Source of the DNA: Seison nebaliae
Taxonomy: Eukaryota; Rotifera; Pararotatoria; Seisonacea; Seisonidae
DNA length: 20,735 nt
Direction: 5' to 3'
Assembly: GCA_023231475.1 (NCBI GenBank)
Contig: JALJEE010001914.1
Span: forward strand, 1-20,735
Shown here: piece by piece, positions 9,715 through 18,101 of the stretch
Layout of the letters: every line of letters starts with the position of its first letter
Numbering within the stretch: position 1 is the stretch's first letter
Position numbers and translations under genes: made by a program
The notes under the pieces: generated by a model
What the model saw: only the letters and a program-made list of their open reading frames with translations
Database searches by the model: none
Told to the model about the DNA's origin: nothing

Positions 9715-10994
9715 TTATTCAAATTTTATTATGTTACCAAAAAGGAAATGTTGGACAACGGGAAATTTCTTGAGTACTTCTCCTTCGTACATTCTCTTTA
9801 ATCCTTTCACCATACTTCCCCATGGCATATTCTGGGAGAGCGAATAAAGAATTGGAGAATGTTCTTGAAATAATCCACTTTTCACTTCATTCAAATATTT
9901 TATTGCTCCAAAAAATAAATTCTCTTCATATAAACCCATTATTTCTCGATTCTTCAACATCGCCGATGATTCCACAACACAATCATCTTTAAAGGAAATA
10001 TAAAGCTTACTAGACTATGTTTTAAATTGAAAAAAAAACCATAAGAATATTGAGCAGCGCCGAACATAAATGGAAGAAATTGATAGTCATCCAAACTCCA
10101 AACTCCATGTGATCCGGCCGGCTCCATTCGATATGTCATCTGAAGATCGCGGACAACTCGCAAATAACTTTTCAGAGAATATTTATTTTCAAATTTTAAC
10201 TAACCTATTAAATATTTTGAGAACGACGAACGAGAAATCATTTTCATTATACAATCCCAATTTGTATAATGAGAATAAGAAGATGAGAAAATTTAATTCG
10301 TGTCCTTTTCAGAAGAATTATTAATAACAAAATGAATAATTTCCTGAACCTGTTCCATAATCGATTCGTATCGGATTCCCAAAACTCTCACAAAAATAAA
10401 TTGAAATTTCCCTCTTGTCATTCGAAGTAATACTTAAAATGAGAATGAAAATTTTCTTTAAAATTTTTTTAAAATAAAAAAAAACTTTTCATTATAAACT
10501 AAATGTTTCTCAAGTAAATCTTGAGCAGTCTAGAATAATTTCAAGAAAAATTTTTAGTATTTTTGAAAAAACAGAACAAAAAAAAACTTCTTTCGTTTTC
10601 TCATACCATTTTTTGAAAATGATATTTCCAAATCGTTGAGGCGATTGAATTGGTGGATTATCTTTAATATATTTCTCTAATTCACAAAAAACGTGTAATA
10701 ATCCATTTATTTTTGACTGGGAAATGAAGAATAGGAAATGACAGAAAATATAAAGAAAATGTCATTTAACTTCACAAGAAATTTGATCTGTTAATTTCTT
10801 TCCTCTCACATTATCACATAGAATAGTAATGAATTTCATTATATACCCATAAGTCTAGAAAACGAAATCATATTAGAAATCAGATGATAAGATAATAAAA
10901 TAAATACTTCTGATTGAATCCATTTGGAGATATCTTGCTCATCTTTTATTAGTTTTGATAGTTGACTTTCTGATTCTTTGATTGGACAAGACAT
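9715..10994 (-). CDS. PTPA: PP2A phosphatase activator PTPA, eight exons
   Basis: Exons 10994-10908, 10854-10771, 10716-10588, 10529-10486, 10432-10350, 10304-10205, 10167-10040 and 9986-9715 join in phase to 308 residues, close to the animal family length. PTPA is a peptidyl-prolyl isomerase-fold factor that activates the PP2A catalytic subunit in cytoplasm and nucleus. The signature boxes are intact: [16 protein letters not shown] (RIDYGTGHE at 137-145) and [22 protein letters not shown] (187-209). The C-terminus has [11 protein letters not shown], matching human FPVIQHFKFG. Introns are 37-58 nt and four of seven end in purine-rich acceptors (TTTTAAG, CTGAAAAG twice, TTTAAAG). Exon 8's acceptor is the least certain; it makes the loop after GAAQYSY a few residues shorter than in human PTPA. 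Confidence 0.94.
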
Positions 10995-11373
10995 AATAAT
11001 TGTTCACACTCGAAATTAATGAGGAAGAATTAATTAGAAGAATGAAAGGCTTAATTTTATAAATTGGGAAAGAAGAAGAAAGTAGCAAAATTTAAGTAGA
11101 AGAAAATTGAAAGAAAAATCGATTGATCTCCAAAGGAAATTTTCTTCATATATTTTCCCACTTAATTTTCTTATCGACTTCCACTTGTAAGATTAATCGA
11201 TTTTTCCAAAAAAAAACATTCTGAAGTTTATCAAAAAACCTAAGTGGATTTTAGGAAGAAATTGAAAAGAAAATTTCAATTTCGTTTCACTCATTTTTAG
11301 TTTTCAATTTGGGCACCAGTTGGACTTCCAGCTACAGTTGTTTCGTTTATTGTCAATAGAAATTAATAAAAGA
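10995..11373. promoter_or_regulatory. Divergent intergenic region of PTPA and the Cys-rich gene
   Basis: This 379-nt AT-rich stretch lies between divergent start codons. Its notable element is an inverted repeat of 16-nt arms (11113-11128 and 11191-11206, 15 of 16 paired) around a 62-nt spacer; each arm contains ATCGAT. A less AT-rich piece around 11310-11345 reads as an open frame on the plus strand, but no splice to the next gene in phase was found. Promoters for both genes are inferred from geometry only. Confidence 0.4.
11113..11206. repeat. Imperfect inverted repeat with ATCGAT in each arm
   Basis: GAAAAATCGATTGATC at 11113-11128 pairs with GATTAATCGATTTTTC at 11191-11206 with one mismatch. 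The position between two divergent genes fits paired binding sites for a factor recognising ATCGAT, like the DREF/BEAF-type sites of insects, but AT-rich DNA can produce such pairs by chance. Confidence 0.7.
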
Positions 11374-11709
11374 ATGGATGAGGGTTAGCACTGATATTAT
11401 TTTGAATTTTCATATCTCAATTGGATAGATGTGGATAAGTGCATGCAAGAATGTCAAGAATGCAAAGAGACGAAAGATCATAAGATTAACATAATGTACC
11501 ATAATTTGACGTTAGACGAACAGAAGAAATTGTGCGATAAATGCAAGAAAAAAATATTTACCAGTCGACGCGAAAGTCAAAAGAAGAATTCCCAAAAACT
11601 GTCGAACGAAGTTTATTCGACGATTCAAGCCGCAGTTTCCGTTCCAACGGTACAAGTCTATCGATCGAACAGTAAATTGCATCGACAAGACTCGGAAAAA
11701 TTGGACTGA
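11374..11709 (+). CDS. Small Cys-rich basic protein, two exons, unknown function
   Basis: Exon 1 (11374-11383) encodes only Met-Asp-Glu plus one base. A 45-nt intron (GTTAGC...GGATAG) leads in phase to exon 2 (11429-11709), giving 96 residues. The first 45 residues hold Cys8, Cys12, Cys15 and a later LCDKCKKK pair, a C-x3-C-x2-C ... C-x2-C arrangement that could bind one zinc ion. The remainder is Lys/Ser/Gln-rich and ends Gln-Asp-Ser-Glu-Lys-Leu-Asp. I do not recognise the family. The coding frame has less AT-rich codons than its surroundings. The tiny first exon is inferred; further upstream exons are possible. Confidence 0.45.
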
Positions 11710-11759
11710 ATAAGAAATAAGAAATTTATTGAAATTTAATAAGAGAATCTTTTCTTCAA

Positions 11760-11765
11760 TTTATT
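11760..11765 (-). terminator. Candidate poly(A) signal of the Pcf11-like gene
   Basis: The first canonical AATAAA on the minus strand after the Pcf11 stop (11887) lies here, 122 nt downstream. A second one follows at 11730-11725. Both are beyond the plus-strand signals of the facing gene, so the two 3' UTRs should overlap. Confidence 0.4.
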
Positions 11766-11839
11766 ATTATTAACATTACTAGTTTTAATTTAAACATTCT
11801 GTTTTCTCCTCTCGATGATTAGACAATTTAAGACAAAGG

Positions 11840-11857
11840 AATAAAAACAAAAATAAA
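11840..11857 (+). terminator. Two poly(A) signals of the Cys-rich gene
   Basis: Canonical AATAAA hexamers at 11840-11845 and 11852-11857 follow the 11709 stop by 130-145 nt. They sit just before the stop codon of the opposite-strand Pcf11-like gene. Confidence 0.5.
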
Positions 11858-11886
11858 GGAATTTCTCCTTGTTTCCATTCTCTCAT

Positions 11887-12019
11887 CTAAATCTCATCTT
11901 TCACTTGTCCTAATTTTATTGGAAGATGATCTCCTGGAGAAGTGTTACTTTTATTCTCATCAATTTTATCGTCATTCTGAAAATCTTCATTTTCTTCTTC
12001 TTCCTCTTCTTCTTCTTCC

Positions 12020-12051
<32 letters not shown>

Positions 12052-15000
12052 TTCCTCTTCTTCTTCTTCTTCGTTTTGTAACTTTGAAATAGTTTTTTCC
12101 GATGAATCATTTCCATTTATATCATCTTTTTCTTCCTCTGTTATTGTTTCATCTAAATGAATTTTTTTCGGTTCATTTCCATCTTCTGTTAAACGTCGTT
12201 TTTCTGATGTTTGTCGATAGACCACCTTAAATTTGTTAGAATTTAAATATTTCAAAATTAAAATATTAAAATTTAATTAAATTAATTTTAAATTTGTAAC
12301 TTCATTTTCATAACAATGAGGATGGAAATGATCTAAATCGATCTTGATTGCATTCTGCAAATAATACTTCCCATCTTGTTGATAGTCACCGAATTGTTCG
12401 TTACAGATAAGACAATTATATTCGTATATTCCTGCCTCTGGTTGTCGATTAATTCTATTCTCTTCAATCGGTTGACCATTTTCGTCGACATATTTCGAAA
12501 ATTGTCCTATGAAAATTGGAAAGAATTAATAGAAAAATTTAAATAAATAGACAGAAAACCTTTATTGTCATCAGTCATTTCATAATCGTTCGGTTCTGAT
12601 CGATCTGGTTGATTGGATGGAGAATGTTGTACCAATTCCGATTCGGGATGATCGATGGCATATTGGATGGAACCTTTGTCGACGTGAACGAACCATGTAC
12701 CAGCATCTGAATACCAATCTCGATGTTGATTTCGATGATTTGTCATTGTCGTTATATCACTCACCGGATTCTGAACTTGTACGACGGAGGCGGAGTTGGA
12801 TGCTTCATAATTCTTAACATTTTTTACCGAATGATAATCGTGATGGGAATCGGGTATGACTTTCATTGAACGGAATCTCAATCCACAAACGAAACATTGA
12901 ACTCCTTCATAAATATCCTCTATCAGATCATCGGAATATCTTTTTTTTTGTAATTATTTTAATTAACAAATTTCCAAACGCGTTATACCATTTCCATTGG
13001 AGTCGGTTGGGAGATACGAGAATGAAGAAATGGAATTCGAATCATCGGAAGTATCAGATCCCGATTGACATATCCAAATGAAGCGAATAATAACGACGAA
13101 CGGTAAAGAGACGATCGATCATTTTTATGAAGTGTGAATGAGGATTGAGGTATCGGTTAGTTAATTTGAATAAATGGTTTGGTTGACGGATTCAATCGGA
13201 ATAACGAGACGTACATGGAGAGACACGAAAGAGAAAAAGAGAAGAAACATTATTTTATAAATATGAGAGAGAAGAAAGAATTTAAGAAAGAACTTTCGCA
13301 AATATTCTTTATTAATTTTTTCTAAAGTTAATTTAATTAAGTTTTTCATTTTTTCCGCTGACATTTCGGGAGATTCAGTCGCTTCCACTTTCATCGTATC
13401 ACTTGACGATGAAGTAAATGATGTTGTTGAATTGTTATTTCTATTATTATCACTCGTTCTTCTCTTATGCGTCAATAAGGGAATAGTCGGTTCGGTTTTG
13501 ATTGACTGATAAAGTTTTTGCATTTTCGGAGTTGTTCGATCTCCTTCATTTCGATTATTATTATTATTATTATTATTATTATTTCCTGTCAAACGGTTTC
13601 TCTTATTATTATTATAATTATTATAATTGTTATTGTAATTATTATTCATATAATTTTTATTATTATTAAAATTGTTATTATTGTTATTTGTATGAAGATG
13701 AGTGTCATTATTATTATTATTATTGTTGTTATTGTTATTACTCGTCATGGGAAATGATGATAATAATGGACGAATGGGATTAAGTAATGGTGGTTGTTGT
13801 TGTTGTTTTTGTTGTTGGTATGGTTGATGATAATTGATCATTTGATCGTTAGATCGAAGATGAGAATCGTTATTATTTCTCTCGATGAACGATGGAAATG
13901 GTGAATGTTTTTGTGGTAAATAAAAAGGGTTTTTTGGTCGATCGCTTGACAAATAATTATCGACCGGATTAACATTGATTAAAATTTTATTATTTTGTTG
14001 ATTTGTTGAATTACTATAATGTTGTGTATCGTTAGAGATATAATTTTGGCTATTATCCTCCAATGTGGAAGATGGTGTAGAAGAGTTCGGTCTCCGATCC
14101 AACAAGAAATTTTTCGAAGTATTTTGTTTATATCTTTGATGTTTCTGTTTGAATTCTTGACTGAGCGGTTTATAATTGTCGAAATACATGAGAAATTGCA
14201 TCGATATCGATTTCAATTTATCAGACGCCGTATAATTAGTAGGTGGTCCCACACCTACAGGTGGTGGTGCACTGAGAAGTGTAACGGATAACTCGAATCC
14301 TCGTGAAATGATGATGGATTCGTTCTTTGTTTTTACATCCAAATGACATGGTTGTCCTAGAAATAAATGATGAAATTCAAATTGAAAAATAATGAGAAAC
14401 CATCAACAAGTAATTCATAACCGGGACCTCCCCATCTCACCTCAATGCTCGACGAATTATTGGGAAGAATGTAGTGTGATTGAGTGGAGCCCATGATCAA
14501 TTCCTGTCCATTAATGACAAGTTTCCTCATCACTGGACGATTCTTCTCTTTTAAGAAAACGATATAATTCAATTGGTTATTCAAATAATTGATACATGGA
14601 ACGGGATATTCGAATGTCATTTCATAACGATTCTTCTCAATATATACAGTGATTGGAGGTTGAATGAATGAAATCGCTGATTCTGATGTGTCATTCGGTG
14701 ATAATTTTGATTCGGCATATTCCGATTTCAGATTAGCGACTGTCATATCATTCATTGACATATCACCACTATTTGTATTAATTCGAACATTTAATTCTTT
14801 TCCATCAATTATTCTAGGCTTAAATAAAATTAATTATTAAATAATTAGAAGAGAATTATTCAAAATTAACTTTATTATATGAATCGGCAAAGAATTGATA
14901 AGCATTCCGATTAATCCAACAATTCACCACTTCACCATAACATTGAAATCGATGATTATGACAACAATTAAAACTAGTTATTTGTTTCGGATGGAACGTC

Positions 15001-15806
15001 GACGTAATGGCATTCCCATCCACATAAATCAGATGATCAATTGCCGCATAATAAAATCTTAAACTTGTTCCACAACTCACCAGATCGATCACCGTTTCTT
15101 CATTCTTCTTCAATTCAAATTGATAATCATCGATATCGATCGTTAATTTATTGAAATCATAATTGAAATTCCTTTCACTCAACAACCTGATATCTTCATC
15201 GACTTCCGCATAATTCATCGTTTGTGGTTTATTGAAATGATTCATCGAATTAAAATTTATTTTGTTCGAGTTATGCATCGGATTGAAACGGTGTATTCCC
15301 GTTTTCATTGATTGTTTAGGAAAACGATAATTTGCCGTTGAGTTATGTCGACGATTATGTTCATTAGATGAATGATCGGACGACATAATGGGAATTTTAA
15401 TATCTGATAATGATTTCGTCACACCTCCTCCATGTGCCATACCAAGACGGAGATCAATATCACGATCAGAAACATATGTTTCTCCCATCGTTCTCGAAGC
15501 AACCGTTTCATTAACACGATCACGTTCCTGTTTATTATTATTATTATTATTACTATTAGATATATTCATTAAAGATGATCTATTATCATGATCCAACATT
15601 TCACCATTTGACAATGTCGACATATCCATATTCGTTCCCGACGTCCATGATGTACCGACATTTTTAGGTTTACTTGTTGGTGGCGAGGGAGACGAACCAT
15701 TCTCTCTCGATAAATTAGATGGCACCGCAAATCGATTCAATGTCACTTGTGGAATATTTTGAATTTCTTCCACAATTTCACTGACAAATTCATATTTCTC
15801 GTCCAT
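11887..15806 (-). CDS. PCF11: Pcf11-like cleavage/polyadenylation factor, six exons, no CID seen
   Basis: Exons 15806-14871, 14818-14401, 14356-13294, 12939-12560, 12506-12301 and 12225-11887 join in phase to 1113 residues. Pcf11 is the CFIIm/CF IA subunit that couples RNA polymerase II to mRNA 3' cleavage and termination. The C-terminal part is clear. LRKYSDDLIEDIYEGVQCFVC aligns with human LKQRYDSVINRLYTGIQCYSC, giving a C2H2 finger (Cys821, Cys824, His838, His842). A WY-rich CLP1-binding-like segment follows, then a second finger (Cys964, Cys967, His994, Cys997) inside YYLQNAIKIDLDHFHPHCYE. The middle has beta-rich repeats such as EVRWGGPGYELLVDG, as recalled from invertebrate Pcf11. Asn/Gln homopolymers and a Glu27 run are present. 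The ATG at 15806 is in a strong GCCATGG context. The expected N-terminal CTD-interaction domain is missing from this model and from the 1.2 kb upstream. Confidence 0.9.
11992..12072 (-). repeat. GAA/GAG repeat encoding Glu27 in Pcf11
   Basis: The stretch holds 81 nt of GAA and GAG codons only, giving 27 consecutive glutamates near the Pcf11 C-terminus. GAG interruptions show that the protein tract, and not only a pure DNA microsatellite, has persisted. Confidence 0.95.
12940..13293 (-). other. Exceptionally long (354-nt) third intron of Pcf11
   Basis: It runs from the donor AAA|GTTCTT (13293) to the acceptor A9-G (12940). Joining across it restores the exact spacing between the Leu-Arg-Lys and Cys finger boxes seen in human PCF11. 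It is 5-8 times longer than the gene's other introns (44-75 nt), is less AT-rich than them, and contains an open antisense frame (12866-13081) that I regard as chance. ATTAAA occurs on the minus strand near its 3' end. Confidence 0.75.
13546..13817 (-). repeat. AAT/CAA trinucleotide repeats encoding Asn and Gln runs
   Basis: Several ATT-rich blocks (as read on the plus strand) encode long Asn runs and Asn/Tyr-rich spacers in Pcf11 exon 3. A CAA-rich block at about 13793-13817 encodes a Gln-rich run. All preserve the reading frame. They are typical of disordered regions in AT-rich arthropod genomes. Confidence 0.9.
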
Positions 15807-17014
15807 GGCAACCCACAAGCGATTGAACTTCAATTAATTATTCCTCTATCTCACATACATATAACGAATGAATAGACTTCTAATATTACTTGAAATAAGA
15901 AGAGAAATAAACAGATAAAAAATATTTTCAATTCAATTCAATTTCTTTCAACTATTTCCAATTCACCTGACAATATTCAAATAAAAAGAAAAGAATATGA
16001 ATGAAATTCTTATACATACACAAATTAAAACATACCTATATAAATTATATATACGTACACATACACACACACACACACGTACACACATAAACGGAGACAT
16101 GTGTGAGCACACACATGCACGTACACACACTGACACACACACACATCGATTACATAAGAATCGTATTTATTTACAATTGCGAATCTTGTTCCAAATGTAT
16201 CTCGTCAAATTTGTCATTATCTCTCAAAAGATATGGACGACGATTGCTTTCTTAGAATCTCACACACATTATGTGTGAATGTCACTGTGTGTGAAAATTT
16301 TATAAAAATTGGAAGATAGAAATATTTTCTTCCTCTTAAAACAATTCCAACGATTTTTAAATATTAGTGAAATAATATAACCACTTATTTCAATTGATCG
16401 AACATTCGATTTCGCTTCGAAACAAATTTGTTCAAAGTAGAAATTTAGGCTTATCTTTTGTTTGAAATGTAGAACATGGCAACTCACTAATCATTTATCT
16501 TGAAAAGAATCTTTATGTTATATTACTTTCTAATATCATTTTCATTCTTAATTTCGATAAACTTCTTATGGGAGACATAAGAAATCGATAAGTATGTTCA
16601 AATTATGAAAAATAAAAATAAGTTTTTCACTATCAGCAAACAAATAATTTCTCACTAATCATTATTCCTAGAAATATAACATTGCGTTATTGAAATATCT
16701 GGTAACTAATTGAAATTAATAACAGGCAATCTACTCTTATTTATACTTACATAGTTTCCAATTTTTTAACGAACCAAATACTATACATATGACAACAAAT
16801 AATTATAGTCAATTCATAATTGTAGTTTTATGAGCAATCTGTATTTTTACTATTTTAAGAAATCGATAAAATTAGCTTTATTTTTCATTTAAAATAGTAT
16901 TTATTAGAAAAAGAAGAAAGTATATAAATAAAGTTTATTTACTAAATTATTAAATAAATAGACAATAAATTAAAAAAAAAATGAAAAATCGAATAAATAT
17001 AAAAAGAAATTAAA
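15807..17014. other. Intergenic 1.2 kb with a CA microsatellite
   Basis: This is AT-rich DNA between the Pcf11 start and the 3' end of the small basic gene, both on the minus strand. It includes the CA-rich microsatellite (16054-16145) and a likely poly(A) signal for the small basic gene (AATAAA on the minus strand at 16939-16934). I looked for a CTD-interaction domain exon here on the minus strand and saw none; the longest minus frame (16487-16269) has no such motif. Confidence 0.6.
16054..16145 (+). repeat. Interrupted (CA)n microsatellite
   Basis: Runs of ACACAC are broken by ACGT, ATAAACGGAGACATGTGTGAG and TG. A central ACATGTGTG/CACACATG pair can form a hairpin. An open frame across it (15997-16278) is an artefact of the repeat. 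Confidence 0.9.
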
Positions 17015-17347
17015 TTAAAGCACAATTTCCAATCTCTTTTTCAATAGTTCAGTTTTGAGTTTCATCATTTTCCCGATGTTCAAATCATTGCGTCTAATAA
17101 TTTTTCGCCCATTTTCACTTTTATCTATTTTGCGCAGTGACATTTTAAGAGCTTCTTCTTCATCTAATTGAAGCAAAATAGCCATACCCATTGCAGGTAA
17201 TCGTCGGTTAAATTTCTAAAGCGATAAATAAAAAAATTTAATAAATATAATTTATAAATTAGACTAAACCTTTTTTGAGAATCGGTCAATAGTTTTTTCA
17301 TTTTTCTGTCTTTTCAAAATCGATTTTTTTGATGTAATAGTTGGCAT
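17015..17347 (-). CDS. Small basic, probably nuclear protein, two exons
   Basis: Exon 1 (17347-17270) encodes 26 residues starting Met-Pro-Thr-Ile-Thr-Ser-Lys-Lys-Ser. A 54-nt intron with good signals (AAG|GTTTAG ... TCGCTTTAG) leads in phase to exon 2 (17215-17015), for 92 residues in all. The protein is very rich in Lys/Arg: ILKRQKNEKTIDRFSKK, KFNRR, GRKIIRRNDLNIGKMMKLK and a C-terminal ELLKKRLEIVL helix. An acidic LDEEEA patch lies between. The composition suggests a nuclear or nucleolar RNA-associated protein, but I do not recognise a family. Open frames, splice signals and composition together make it likely real; each exon alone is short. Confidence 0.5.
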
Positions 17348-18101
17348 TGTTTGGAAGGAATTGTTTATTGACTGAGAGAATGAGATTGATATGATTTTTC
17401 AGTTCTTCAATGAATTATATTTATATTCATGAACAACTGTAGAATTACAATAGAATTATAATTGTTCAAGAGTCTAATTAAGAAGAAAAACGTATTTCAC
17501 ACATTATTTTGACGTACTCAATTGAATTGAGATGATTCAATAGCTAGAAGATCAATAGCCAATTGCAACAATTGGGAGAATTTAAAGATTTACTAATTCA
17601 TAACAATCTTTAAGGAAATTGGAAGGAAACTAGCAATTACTAGTAAATAATATTGAAAATGAACAAAGCAAATTTCTAGTTTTTTTTCAGAAATAATTCT
17701 TCTTTTTTGAGATTCAATTGAGAAAACATCGGAATTCGGAATGTTATTGAAACTATCGTCCAATTGTGAAGATGGATTTTGAACGTTTTCCGCTCACATC
17801 GAATGTGAATCACAAAGAATGTGTCAAACTAATTGCCGCTATTCACCTTTTCATTAACTAATCTAAACTTTTGTTTTCGTCGAGCATTGTATATTTTTAA
17901 TTGATCGAGTTAGTTACATTCATTTTTCGAAAATAAATATTTTATGAACATCACAACTTATTTGTTAATTGAGACATTTTTATTTTCATGTGCTCATATT
18001 CATTTTTTCGATTATTATTTCCATATTTTTATTTTTCTATTTATCGAATTGAGAAAGGAGAGATTTCAAGAGATTGGCAATCAGAAAATCTGTTTTTCTT
18101 A
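17348..18101. other. Intergenic region with one 29-codon frame
   Basis: This region is AT-rich except for about 17750-17865. There a plus-strand frame at 17772-17861 encodes 29 residues starting Met-Asp-Phe-Glu-Arg-Phe-Pro-Leu and carrying HKECVKLIAAIHLF. It could be a short exon or a micropeptide, but no partner exon was found. The palindrome TCACATCGAATGTGA lies within it. A minus-strand AATAAA (18033-18028) is the likely poly(A) signal of the USP-like gene to the right. Confidence 0.4.

Noticed and set aside
12970-13090. An extra Pcf11 exon rich in Ser/Asp inside the long intron
   Set aside because: The frame has no acceptor upstream and cannot be joined in phase to the zinc-finger exon. 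Direct joining of 13294 to 12939 gives the exact human spacing.
13518-13757. 79-codon Ile-rich plus-strand frame
   Set aside because: It is the antisense of the Asn repeats in Pcf11.
15388-15591. 67-codon plus-strand frame with a Leu run
   Set aside because: It is antisense to the Asn-rich N-terminal region of Pcf11.
15997-16278. 93-codon frame of His/Thr repeats
   Set aside because: It is created by the CA microsatellite; no start context or coding signal around it.
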